NCBI GenBank assembly: GCA_011109175.1
Contig: RDEW01000015.1
Coordinates: 1,088,882-1,152,881 of the forward strand
From: Dicyema japonicum
Taxonomy: Eukaryota > Dicyemida > Rhombozoa > Dicyemidae
DNA length: 64,000 nt
Direction of reading: 5' to 3'
Position numbers and translations under genes: made by a program
Part shown: positions 42,201-53,066 of the stretch, piece after piece
Layout of the letters: the number at the start of each line of letters is the position of its first letter
Numbering within the stretch: position 1 is the first letter of the stretch
The notes under the pieces: generated by a model
What the model saw: only the letters and a program-made list of their open reading frames with translations
Databases searched by the model: none
Told to the model about the DNA's origin: nothing

Positions 42201-44085
42201 CTTATATATTATAAATATATTGATAGGTTTGCGATAACAAGTGTGACTCAAATTGTTTACTAAATTACTTAACCTACAACGGAATAGAATGCCTAAATTA
42301 CAACCTCTTGGACGCACTAAATTGTAAAAAGTTAAAACATTGTCTTTCTGTAAATTCTGATGGATATTGTGATGAAGAATGCAACAGTGAGGAATACTTG
42401 TATGATGGATTGGACTGTTCAAGAGTAATAGAGAATAAATATTTTAGAACAAAAAGTTACAATGTCTTCAGCAACCCCTATGTGTCGCTGAATACGGAAA
42501 CAATATCTGCAATGAGGCTTGCAACACATTTGAGTGCTCATATGATGGATTCGACTGTCTTTCAACTTATCAGCTTCCTCATCCAATCGTTGTTGTGTTA
42601 TCTATGGATTATAATATTGAGTCGATCAAAAGGTTAGTAAAGCATTTACAATTCAAGGTATTTAAAAATCTGGAGTATCCTAACTGGGACTGTTTTACGC
42701 CTAACTTCCAAGAATGGAGCTGAGCCGTATGAAATCGACATGGACAATTACAAATTTACAGGGTTTATTGAATTTATGTAAAATAGAACAAAGATCAAAC
42801 TTTCAGTAAATATGCCCAAATCGAAAATGGAAAATTCCTCTTTTTCCAGTTCAGAGCAAGTGGCTGGATTTCTGTCGTTAATGGGAAAACGGGGATATTC
42901 TAAAATTGGAAGTCTTCATGACAAATTTTCAGTAATTCACAAAGCATACAGTATTTGATTGTATTAATTATGCAGCTGAGAAAAGTTCACCGAATATTGA
43001 TTTTATTTTCCTTATTGCTGCAATCATAATTTTCGCAGTAATCGCAATTGTAAGAAAGCAAATAATAAACTCAAAAATGATAAAAATCCACAAAGACAAA
43101 ATGGTAGAATGGTATTTTTTGAGTAAATAATTCACAGGAATAGTGAGGTCTGTGGGAATAGAGTTCAGTATCATTACTCTGAAAACAGTTCATTAAACAT
43201 AATTTTGTGCCCAAAAGACAAACTCGTTAAAATGAATTGGTCACGTGGAATTTCGTCATATTTAAAAGCTTCTATGATTTCTGTTCTTGAAGTAAGTGAT
43301 TGTGAGAAAGAATGTTTACTTCACACAGCATGTCGGCATAATTTGAGTGCCCACGTGAAAGTGTTTGTTGAAGAATGTAACCCAGATTTATTCCTCTGTG
43401 ATGAAAATGGCTACAATATTTTACATTTATGCGCAATTGCCAACGCCTATGATACTGTTAACGTTTAAAATCATAATTATTATTTACTAGGTTCTATTAA
43501 ATTTCAATCAAAAACTAATTGATAGCAAAACAAAAGACGAATTCACTTCATTAATGCTAGCTGTGAGATTTCAGGCGACAGAATGTGCTGTTCTGCTGCT
43601 GATAGAGCGACACTGTCTTATAAACCTTACTAATAAATATGGTTACCATTGTGAATTACAAATGTAGGACAAACTGCTGTGCATATTGCAGCTAGTCTGA
43701 ATAATATTAGAGTTTTACAAGTTATCAACAGTAAAGGAGCCCATTTCTTGCATTCTGTGGATAAAAAGGTACGTGGATCAGTTCATTTATATAGAAAGAC
43801 ACTGCATTACATTCTGCTGTATACGAGGGGGCTTGGGAGGCCTGTAGATATTTAATGATGGTTGGATTGGACGTAAATGCTTTTAATGGAGCTAATAAGA
43901 CTCCACATGATATAGCGGTCGAAATGGGACATTTTGAATTTGCAAGATACTTGATTAACGTTTATTCAAGAGTTAATACCCCGAATTTAACTAATAATCA
44001 TGGGAAAAAGCGACGTATGCAATTAGAAAGGTATCCTTACAGAAAGGATGTGCCTCAAACCCCAGTTAACTTTTATAATCTTTAA
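39255..44085 (+). CDS. Notch: Notch receptor, compact
   Basis: Single-pass receptor for Delta/Serrate ligands. In order: a signal peptide (Met-Leu-Phe-Leu-Leu-Ile-Cys-Leu-Cys), about 19 EGF-like repeats (39300-42130), and three Lin12/Notch repeats (42190-42560; motifs Asp-Gly-Tyr-Cys-Asp-Glu-Glu-Cys and Asn-Asn-Ile-Cys-Asn-Glu-Ala-Cys, ending Tyr-Asp-Gly-Phe-Asp-Cys). A short NOD-like region follows, then a transmembrane helix (42985-43045, Phe-Leu-Ile-Ala-Ala-Ile-Ile-Ile-Phe) with a Lys/Arg stop-transfer. About five ankyrin repeats (43310-43970) come next, and the tail is only ~30 residues. About 20 introns, mostly 22-29 nt; the first two are ~93 and ~132 nt. One frame slip near 41800 interrupts an EGF repeat. 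About 1390 residues, against ~2500 in vertebrates: fewer EGF and ankyrin repeats, no PEST or transactivation tail, and no clear Trp-x-Pro RAM motif. Confidence 0.93.
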
Positions 44086-44129
44086 TAAAATGATTTTGTG
44101 TTTCAAATATTAAGGAACAGTCAGCCGAG

Positions 44130-44310
44130 TATCATACAACGGCCACCCTGACTCCGTGGCTATTCCCTCTCTGGATGGCGAGCGAGATTCGCTCAAATAG
44201 CCAGCAGCACTCACGGGGATCTCCTGTTTGTGTAGAAACCCGATTTCCTAGAAGACCCAGGAATTCCAGCGTCCAGGCGAAAAGGAACTGGAAGTTTCAC
44301 TGTCCCACAC
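44130..44310 (-). mobile_element. PHD-RT LINE 3' fragment
   Basis: ~180 bp between Notch and PP2A. It holds the recurring block (CTCCGTGGCTATTCCCTCTC; TCGCTCAAATAGCCAGCAGC; AGGAATTCCAGCG) seen also at 1095, 30407, 49290 and 63535. Confidence 0.65.
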
Positions 44311-44517
44311 AAAAATGTACAATAAATGAATGTTTAGAGACATCTTAACCGAATACTATTTTTGTTCATTCACCTTAAACAAATTATGAAAAAACAAACC
44401 AAAGTCTTTAATAGGCCTCTATTCCAGAAACGAAGATTACATGCAGTTTCGGAGTCTTGTGATTTGCTACTTGTGAAAAGAAGGGCAATAATAGCAAGTA
44501 AACAAAGAATATAAAAA

Positions 44518-45511
44518 TCAAAGAAAGTAATTCTGGATAACTCTATTAACAGAGTCCCCCTGTCTTGGTGCTGTATCAAACTGAAGACTAAAATAAATAA
44601 ATAAATAAACAAAGTGTAGGAATCATCCACAATCATAATAGCTGCTTGATTATTACATCTATAGCAGTAATTAGGAGCACTAAATATAGTCACCACCATT
44701 TTCTCATGACACCAATTATACCCCTCCATTACTAATTGGTGGGCTCTTGATATAAGACAAAGTCCATTCACTGCACAGAACAGTGAGGACACATCTGATC
44801 CAAATGTGAAGCCAGCACCTCTGGGAGACTGTCCCCACGAAAGGTTCTCATCAGGATCAGACCACAATAGATCACACATTGGTCCCTCACTTGGTACCTC
44901 TTGAATTCTGTCCAACAAACGAATATGGTCGAGGGAATCCACAGAAGGAGAAAGTCCCCCATGAAGACAAAATATCTAATATAACAGACATACAACTTTA
45001 TCATTGATAAGAGCACAAATGGGCATAAAATCAAATAAATGAGTGAAATACTTCCATACTTGCACATTTCCATACTTTTTCATGCATTCATCATAAAATC
45101 CATAAACTTGGGTCACTTGTCGACTCTCATGGTTACCCCGAAGAATGGTTACTCTATCACGATATCTTACCTGCTTTTATTAAGTGTAATACTTTGAGTG
45201 CTATAAGAAGACTCACAGTTTCAACAGAGTGGTAACCCCTGTCTACGTAATCTCCCATAAATAAATAATTTGTGTTTGGAAGGGTCCCACCTATTCTGAA
45301 AAGCTCCATTAGATCATGAAATTGTCCATGAATGTCCCCACATATTGTGAGTGGGGTGGTTATATCGGTAATATTTCCTTCGTCACTAAATATTTCTATG
45401 GCCTAAATGATAGAAGACGATAACCTTAGAACAAAGTGTTTGTATTTGCTGTTCATTCAGTATTTTGCAGTCATAAAGCTGTTCAATCCACGAATCCAAT
45501 TCTTTAAACAT
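44518..45511 (-). CDS. PPP2CA: PP2A catalytic subunit
   Basis: Ser/Thr phosphatase catalytic subunit of the PP2A type. Metal-binding motifs are all present: Gly-Asp-Ile-His-Gly-Gln, Gly-Asp-Tyr-Val-Asp-Arg-Gly, Arg-Gly-Asn-His-Glu-Ser-Arg. So are [11 protein letters not shown] and Ser-Ala-Pro-Asn-Tyr-Cys-Tyr-Arg-Cys. It ends Asn-Tyr-Phe-Leu, keeping the methylated C-terminal Leu. Leu-Gln-Phe-Asp-Thr-Ala-Pro-Arg near the end fits PP2A better than PP4 or PP6. Introns of 22, 22, 21 and 23 nt leave 906 nt, 301 residues plus stop; human 309. The start at 45511 is chosen by alignment, but the AG immediately upstream means that a few N-terminal residues may lie in an upstream exon. Confidence 0.93.
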
Positions 45512-45593
45512 ACCTGAAAATGCAACAATAAAAATTTGAAATTATTTATTTAAAATAAATAATTAATTATTAAAATAATTAATAATCATACAA

Positions 45594-45950
45594 TTGTCCT
45601 CATCAACTTTATATGCAGACCATATGAGCAACATAATCTCCTATTTCCAGCGAAAATTAAACTTTGTAAAAACGCTACTTGGATACTACAAGAGATGGTT
45701 CAACCCAGCAGTAGATCATCTCTACTACCAATATATACTTCTGTTAATCAGTCACTGCTGCGCCGCATGGGGTTCTAACATATCCCATACCAACCTAAAG
45801 AAATAAAGTGATTCGTCCATACCGGAAGTGTGTCGGCACTCGAGAGGAACACCGAAGAAGATGAGGCGGCTGCTCAAGGGGCCGGGATCATCTGACGGGC
45901 ACTACCTTCCATTGCTTTGTCGGTGATTCGTGGTTTTTTAAATTAATAAA
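45594..45950 (+). mobile_element. LINE L-J C-terminal/3' fragment
   Basis: Plus-strand frame with Leu-Leu-Ile-Ser-His-Cys-Cys-Ala-Ala-Trp-Gly-Ser-Asn-Ile-Ser. It is followed by a 3' part (GGAAGTGTGTCGGCACTCG ... CGGGATCATCTGACGG) that recurs at 62165-62510. Confidence 0.65.
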
Positions 45951-45990
45951 AAAATCTAGAAATGAGTACTAAAACCGTTTTACTCCCAAT

Positions 45991-46297
45991 GGCCGGGTGG
46001 CACAGTGTAATAAGTACCGGGCAAAAGGCCTGATGGCCCTGGTTCAAATTTCGTCGTTGTTCATTCCGGCTGAAGGTTCCACGCATCTACGTTTTTTGGC
46101 TTGACAAGTGACGCCGTCATCAGTGAAGATTTCACTGCGGAACCGGATCATCTATGAAGGACTCAACGTAACAAAAAGAAAAAAAAGAAGTGAAGATTAT
46201 TTCTTTGTTCCCCTTCATAACTGTTTTTTACTTTAATAATGTGTGTGTCCTGACTGGGTTGAGCTATAGGTAATATGGCTAAGGGTAAAGTGCGGTA
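45991..46297 (+). mobile_element. Full-length SINE copy
   Basis: The tRNA-like head GCCGGGTGGCACAGTG...GGTTCAAATTTC, body GTGACGCCGTCATCAGTGAA and 3' end GAGCTATAGGTAATATGGCT can all be read. It is flanked by TTTACTCCCAAT at 45979-45990 and 46298-46309 (12-bp target-site duplication). The B box is mutated (GGTTCAAAT). Confidence 0.85.
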
Positions 46298-46309
46298 TTT
46301 ACTCCCAAT

Positions 46310-47390
46310 ACAATGAGCCATGCATTTCCTACGCTTGTGCCTCATAAGGGCCTTCGATTTCTTGGACTAATGCTCTGAAAATCGCGGCTACACAAAAGAA
46401 GGCTTTTGGAGTATAGATAATGATCTAAGGAAAAAAGAACATGGCGACACCCTTGGAGATCCTAATCCGAAGGAATAGCGATGAAGGACTGATCTAACGT
46501 GATCAAGAGAAAACCTGACTTTAACAAGTTTATGTTGGATCGAGAGAGGAACATCGAGCCAAGCTGAGAACCTAGATTAAATTTGTCTGGATCACTTAGT
46601 TTGTTTTTTGGTTTAACGGTGGTGTTGAAATAAAGATTTGATTTGAGATCTCTCCAATCCACCAATCAGAGTCCTCGCTACGCTCGTTTATTTTATGGAA
46701 ACACTCCTCTCTACCGACATACTGGATGATGCGAAAGATGTTCTCTATTCCTTTTCAACCTCTCCAAATTGAGAGCAAATTACCTTTTTAAAATGTCCTG
46801 AACTGGCTGAGGTGTTGAAAACATGTTTTCTTCGCGCTTAATTACCCCTTTTTTTCCTCTGTACTTTCTATACTCGAGGTTTAAGTTCATTACCAAAAGA
46901 TATCAACTGTAACACGATTTATAATTTATCGAATCAGTATTTGCTGTTTTCAAGAAACAAAAATTACCGCATTTATGGGCTTGAATTTGCAGTTCACAGA
47001 GATCTTTGTGACACGTGTATGGGCTATATCGGATCATACTGCAGTCATGCAACTCAAGTTCGGAGCGAAACCCTTTATTCATCTCTAAAATCTATGAATA
47101 TGCTCCGACTGTTCCCCGAGTTGATGCCGTCTTATTCATGCTTGACTATGACATATGACTCACTTTCGTCATCATTTCTGACATTTATTGGTGGAGATTA
47201 GAATGCCAGAGTTGGTAAAACGCGAAATGAGGAGACTTATATTGGATCGCATGCTCGGAACCGCCAAATTTCTTGTGATTTATCATTAGTCCAATTTGGC
47301 GCATTATACAACTTATTTATTACGAATACTGCTTTTGATCATCCGGCAAGACAACACACTATTTTGGTTAGTTCAAGAAAGGACCAAAAT
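46310..47390. other. Mixed decayed sequence
   Basis: 46315-46400 looks like a short L-A C-terminal fragment (plus strand, Pro-Cys-Ile-Ser-Tyr-Ala-Cys). An 86-codon frame at 46941-47201 has several Cys and His residues but no motif that I can name. The rest is unassigned. Confidence 0.35.
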
Positions 47391-48330
47391 GGGAACCTGA
47401 CTAAAATATATAACCAAATCTACACTATCTTCTGTAGAAGAAATAACAGAAACCTTATTTGAAACTCGTGATCTTATGAAACGTTTAATGAACACTGATC
47501 ACAAATTATCGATACCCGATTTTTAGAAAGTTTGTATAAACCTGTGAAGCATGGAAAACCGGAGCTTGAAAAATTTGATATATAAAAACTATTAATAAAA
47601 AAAATGAAATATTACAGCGATAAACTCAAAAAGGAGATAATTAGATACCAACTATAGCGCACAGAATCTGTGGAGTGACGTTGAAATCACAATGAAGAAA
47701 ACTGGTTTTGGAAACTGCTCATAAAAATAAAGCATAACAATGAAGAAATATCTTCCTTATCTGGAGAATAAAAGAATTTAAGGATCAGAATTAACAATTC
47801 AAATATACCGAATGTGGATGACTCAATATACGATACGATATACGATGCACTACGAAGATCACTAACGCAAAATTATACCGACGATCGAGATGGAGACTGT
47901 TTGGTTACAGAGGATGAACTTCTGAGTCCCAACAAACAGTGTGATGGAGGAATATTTAATGGAACAAGGAAGATTATTCAGAGGAAGGCCCGGACAACTC
48001 TACCTTCTGTGATAAATGAAGAGTTAAAAGGCGTCGGCAGAAAATTAAAAAAAACAGACGATCTCGATGAATTAACTTGCGAAAAAGAGGGGATCTTGGA
48101 TGAGATTGATACAAAGGGTGATTGGAGCGGTACAAGGGAACCTTAATTGACTTTTTTTGTTTTTATATGTACTCGGCGGTACCGATAATAATGTCCTGAA
48201 TTAGTTCGCTGTTTGCCTACCATGGCAAAATTGACCGATGTATGGAGCAACCTGCTACTTAATAGCCGCTGGTCTCCTGTAAGTTAGTGAGGTAGGGGTT
48301 ACTTAACTAACTAACTTTATGTGATTTTTT
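47390..48330 (+). mobile_element. LINE fragment, L-B-like C-terminus with L-M 3' end
   Basis: The plus-strand frame at 47814-48146 ends Arg-Lys-Leu-Lys-Lys-Thr-Asp-Asp-Leu-Asp-Glu-Leu, the same C-terminal block as L-B at 10100. The following 48180-48330 matches the 3' end of L-M (CAACCTGCTACTTAATAGCC; GTTAGTGAGGTAGGGGTTAC). Two neighbouring fragments or one mosaic element; the 5' part is unrecognised. Confidence 0.5.
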
Positions 48331-48559
48331 AAGTTTTATACAATTTTAAAAACATATGACTTTTTGACTTGACAGCTAACATGTAACCAGCATGGGGCGT
48401 GCGTGACATATTAACCCATGAGAACCACGAGAAGAGGATAGAGTTCTCTAATTAAGCAATCCCAATGTTTATTCCTGCCTTTCTCAAACAGTTTATCTTG
48501 GAATTTTCATGAAAAGAAGGATTTTTTTCATATCTTGAAGAAGATACCAGATTTTACGT

Positions 48560-48940
48560 AGCTTTCAACTAAGAAAATGATTTGAGGACATGGCTATTTG
48601 AAGAAATCTCGATGAGGTTCGGTCGGGTAATCCATAATTGAGGTGACGTTTAATGATTTCCGTAAGAGCAAAGTAGTTGCCCATTTCGGGTATAGCATTA
48701 AGATTCTGAAGCTTTGGTTCTGTATCATTACCAATTTTCTCTACGTCGATAACGTAAGCTGGAAAATGCCGCATAAACGTATTTAACGTTTGGTAAAGCA
48801 GGTTATATAAAAGTTCCAACTATGGGATAAAAAACTTGAGAATGCAAAACAGCCTTTAATATTCACATCTTTATTTTGGACCCTCGAGGATACCAAATCC
48901 ACTTGATGTGGGGAATGATAAAACTGGATCAAGGACAAAA
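48560..48940 (-). repeat. L-K repeat, copy 2
   Basis: An open 84-codon minus-strand frame (48565-48819) with Leu-Thr-Glu-Ile-Ile-Lys-Arg-His-Leu-Asn-Tyr-Gly and Phe-Leu-Gln-Ile-Ala. It corresponds position by position to a broken frame at 20090-20180. Protein family unknown. Confidence 0.45.
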
Positions 48941-49104
48941 TCAGTCGGTTATGAGTATTTTTTGTAAAGTTGATAGTTTGAAGCCAGAGAATTTTAAAAG
49001 ATTAGTTAGGATGCGTGAAAGCGCACAGATATTGTAGGCCGGTCGAGACGAGAATCGGCTAATTAGTCATTTTAAAATAAATTTAAAAAAAAACTGGGAT
49101 GAAT

Positions 49105-49490
49105 ATCTTCCACTTTGAATTCGGGAAACTTCTTGTCTGGGACGTCAGCTGCACCGACACGTTTTCCCCTTGCAACCTACTCCAGACTGCCTCTGGAGCC
49201 TGTACTCCTGCTGAGAAGGCCAAGAGGTTGAAACGGGCAAAGTACACGGTCATAACCAATGATTTTTTGTTTGTTCAATTGGCCGTCGAAACGTCGGTTC
49301 CCTTGCGCATGTAACGCTGGAATTCTTGAGTCGTCTAGGGAATCGGATATCTACACGATCAGGAGATCCCCAAGAGCGCTGCTGGCTATTTGAGCGAATC
49401 TCGCTCGCCATCCTGAGAAGGAATAGCCACGCAATCAAGGCAGCCTCAATATGACCATTTACTCTATTTTCCATAATAAATGATTTTTGA
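49105..49490 (+). mobile_element. PHD-RT LINE C-terminal region and 3' end
   Basis: The plus strand reads Gly-Lys-Leu-Leu-Val-Trp-Asp-Val-Ser-Cys-Thr-Asp-Thr-Phe, then Ala-Glu-Lys-Ala-Lys-Arg, then Val-Glu-Thr-Ser. That is the conserved order of the C-terminal domain of PHD-RT type LINEs. A broken block around 49380-49440 and an AATAAA-like 3' end near 49478 follow. This copy shows that the short fragments at 1095, 26640, 30407, 44130 and 63535 belong to the same family. Confidence 0.65.
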
Positions 49491-49548
49491 ATAAAATCTA
49501 AAATTAGAAAAAGGCATAATTAGTATTAAACCAAATATAATTAGTAAA

Positions 49549-51141
49549 TTATTTAGGTCCTAGCATATGTTCTGGACGAACCATTTCATTAAATTGAGAT
49601 TCTGTTAATATTCCGAGTTGGACAGCTGATTCTTTTAGGTTTATTCCTTTTGCATGGGCATTCTTTGCAATTTTAGCAGCTTTATCATATCCAATATGAG
49701 GATTAAGGGCAGTAACGAGCATCAATGAGTTCTCTAAATTCCTCTTAATGTTATCTCTGTTAGCTGAGAGTCCAACCACACAGTTCTCAGTGAAGGAATT
49801 ACAGCAGTCAGCTATAAAAATCACCACAAAAGTAACAAATGAGGGAAATCGAATGTAGAACATTCCGGACAATCATTGGCTTGAAGACATTTAACTGCAA
49901 ATGACCACAACTTCCCCCAAAAGTGACAGCCACGTTATTTCCCATAACCTGAGCAGCCACCATTGTCATTGCCTCACATTGTGTGGGATTCACCTTCCCT
50001 AATATTCACTTAAAATAACAACCAGGCATTATTGACGACCCGGGTTCATTTTCGGGAGACAAAGTTCCCCCAATCCACATCGAGGACCTGATCCCAACAA
50101 CCTGAGGTCATTGGCTATCTTCATTAGACTGCAAGCAATCGTATTTAAAGCTCCATGGGTTTCCACAAGGGCATCGTGGGCAGCTAAACCTTCAAACTTG
50201 TTTTCCCAACTAACAAATGCAAAGTCTAAGATAAACGAACTAAATCAAACTTGTTTCTTTGGCAATCTCATTGGCAACATCCTCAGCAAACCCACGTGCA
50301 GAATTTAGTCCAGTCCCTACTGCTGTTCCTCCTATATTGATAAATTATCAAAACAACCAATTGCAAGTTGTACAAGTCTCGGCATAGTGTCACGTGCTCT
50401 TATAATAGAATTATTCATTTGTTGCACAAAAGCACTGAATTCTTGTCCCAAAGTAAGTGGAACAGCATCCTAACGACTAATTTAGTATAAATGCCTGAAG
50501 ATGAGTTCTTCCAATTTTAATAACATCCGCAAATTCTTTAGATTTAACATTAAGGGCATCTCTGAGCTTTTCCATGGAAGGGATTAATCTCCGATTCAGT
50601 TCAAGGACCACGGCTATGTGCATTGCTGTAGGAAAGGCATCATTAGAACTCTGATTTACAATAATCCCAACTTGTCCCATATTAACGTGATCATTAGGAT
50701 GAACAGGAACTTTAGAGCCAATTGTACCATTAAGGCTTTCAATGGCGAGATTGGAGATGACTTCGTTCATGTTCATGTTTGTCTGTGTTCCTGAACCAGT
50801 CTGCCACACAACAAGGGGGAAGTTATCCTCATCCACTTTATTTAATAAAATCTTTAATATTTTGATATTATAAACTAAATTAGAAGCTTTAATTATTGCT
50901 TCGGCTAGTTCTGATTTGAGACCATATTTTTGATTGACAGAGGCTGCGGTCTTCTTTAAAATGGCGAATGCTTCGATTACTGGCCTCTTTTAAATTAAAT
51001 AACTGTACTGACCGGCATTCGCTCGGATTTTCCTCCAATGTTAAAATTTTTGAGAGACCGGGCTGTATTTGCACCGTAGTAATATTGGGATGGTACTTTG
51101 ATTTCTCCAAATGAATCTGTCTCTATGCGGAAAGTAGACAT
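49549..51141 (-). CDS. FH: Fumarate hydratase, class II
   Basis: Fumarase converts fumarate and water to malate in the citric acid cycle. Class II motifs are present: [11 protein letters not shown], Ser-Ser-Asn-Asp-Ala-Phe-Pro-Thr-Ala, Gly-Arg-Thr-His-Leu-Gln-Asp-Ala. The signature Gly-Ser-Ser-Ile-Met-Pro-Gly-Lys-Val-Asn-Pro and [10 protein letters not shown] also occur. It ends Met-Leu-Gly-Pro-Lys as in the human enzyme. Eight introns of 21-26 nt; the fourth (50470-50494) is GC-AG. The frame needs one more base at GGG 50054-50056 (plus strand), just before the signature. Start at 51141 gives ~465 residues with no mitochondrial presequence; a targeting exon upstream could be missed. Confidence 0.93.
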
Positions 51142-51265
51142 GCGACAAAATGTATATTTTATTGGTTCTAAATTATAAATTAAGACAAACTCAATTGACA
51201 CAACCTTATCATTTAATAATAAAGATTTATTTAATTTTATTATTATTATTCTTTCTTGTTTTAAT

Positions 51266-51600
51266 CAGGAACTATGCCACGTGGTGCCAAAGTTACTGTG
51301 GTTCTATGTGGCTACATGAATTGAAGATTATTTGTTTAATTCTTCTGTTCCTCCTCTTCCCTTTTGAGTCTAGGGAGCTTGAATTGTTTGCGTGCGTCAT
51401 GTAGTTAACCATTTCTGGTGGCGCCAGATATAATTCAAAATCATATTTAAAAATAACCATTAGTCAACGGAGTTCCCCCTGGACGGCACTTCCTTCAAGT
51501 CCGAGCATACAAAGACTGCTGAGAGAGGCCAGGATCGCCTGAATTTTTTCATTCTGGCTATGACGGTGTTTTCTGGTTCAATAAATTTAAAAAAAAACAT
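51266..51600 (+). mobile_element. L-E repeat, longest copy with 3' end
   Basis: Starts CCACGTGGTGCCAAAG. The 3' half (CCCCTGGACGGCACTTCC ... AGAGGCCAGGATCGCCTGAA) recurs in reverse complement at 61405-61560, and the 5' half recurs at 21755-21900. The tail is AATAAATTTAAAA. Probably the 3' end of a LINE. Confidence 0.55.
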
Positions 51601-53010
51601 TTAAAACCAAATATTTTTGGAATCTGTGTCATGTTTTCCGAAAATATAGAGACTAGGCGAAATTAACAACATTTTCGGAGATCTGTACAGATACATCCAC
51701 AGTGACTCAGCACGCATAATGAATAAAAAATTTATCCTCAACTCTCGCGATGATGTGATCGCCCTCAATAACCTCTCAACGAATTACTGATACACCCACA
51801 TTCCCTGATATTGCGTTATCTTCTCTCGCATCAATGGGACTATCGATTTTGAACATTCTGTATTGTTTCTCAAAAAGCATAACCCCATTATTGTACAGTT
51901 CAAATGTTAGATTTATGCCAAACTGTAAAATTAAAAAATTTGCGAAAGCAATTTGTGGTGGGGGCTTCAGTAAAGTAAGTAATTATAAAGTAAACACTGC
52001 AAATTAAGTGATGGGAAATAATATGAAACGGTAGGGCTTGCCAACCGACTTCTACCCCGACAGTTTCTCCAAGAAATCCGTAAACACAGGGTAAGCTCTG
52101 AAGATAAGTAGATACTTTAGTGCGTTTTTGAAACCTCGAATAAGATTTTCGATGGTTCCACCAATCTCCACATTTTTCTTAAAACCATAGGGGAATTGGC
52201 ACAAGAAGATTCATCCCGTAAGCAAGCTTTAGAGCAAAATTACGCGTTTTTTTTAATTTTTTGAGAATTGAGTTTCTCCTTTTTGAGTTGTACTATCTTT
52301 TTCGAGCATTCAGTAAGTGAATACCACCTATTTTGGGATGGGGGGGGACCGATATCATGATTGATAAAGAAGTAAATATGCTTACCATTATCATTCCCTA
52401 AGCTGATAAACTATTCATCCCTATATCTTGCACAAAGACTTCGCATCCACTTCCCCTCATAAGGAAGGCAATAGACTGTCTTCGCATCCACTCCCCTCAT
52501 AAGGAAACAATATACTCTAACGATGCAGATACACTTTACGCTATAAAGCACATTAACATCTCTATTTCACAGCAAATACGATGACTAAATACACAAAAAT
52601 GTAGTCTCCTAATTGGATACCTCGACCTCAAGGGTTCATACAACTCAAAGATTTTGAAACGCATTAAAACTCACCTAAAAGATGAGAATTTTGCTGTTTC
52701 CCTTAGAAGAAAGAATACATAAAAACTTGTTAGCAAACTCAAAAAAATTTTATATGACCTTCAGTTATAAAAAATATCCGAAACCCTTCAAGATAGTGCT
52801 AGTGAATTAGCATTCCATGTGACGACCTCTAAGGTCGACAATTTCGTGGTGAATAAAACTAAGTTGAAAAATATTAATTGTCCCACAATGGAAATACCGG
52901 AGAGAGAGGGAGTCTCTCTGAGGTGTGCGACATAAGCTTACTATGAACATGAAAAGTGCATTACTAATAATTCATATTAATAAACTCAAATTTAAACTGC
53001 ATTTAATGGT
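51600..53010. other. 1.4-kb stretch without recognised gene
   Basis: Decayed, with no long frame. 52690-52960 has short plus-strand runs (Val-Asn-Lys-Thr-Lys-Leu) that may be an old retroelement. It contains the small direct repeat listed below. Confidence 0.35.
52439..52506. repeat. Two-copy direct repeat
   Basis: CTTCGCATCCACTTCCCCTC followed by ATAAGGAA at 52439-52466 is repeated with one base missing at 52480-52506, a 41-bp period. A local tandem duplication. Confidence 0.8.
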
Positions 53011-53066
53011 TAAGTAGCATGTTAATAATTTATAAATTAATAATCGTTTTATTATCATGGAAACGA

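Noticed and set aside
42075-42422. 115-residue minus-strand ORF
   Set aside because: Antisense shadow of the Notch EGF/LNR region.
46941-47201. 86-residue Cys-containing ORF as a zinc-finger gene
   Set aside because: Cys/His spacing fits no known finger and there is no intron structure or repeat match.
49250-49474. 74-residue minus-strand ORF
   Set aside because: Antisense of the PHD-RT LINE C-terminal fragment, whose conserved reading is on the plus strand.
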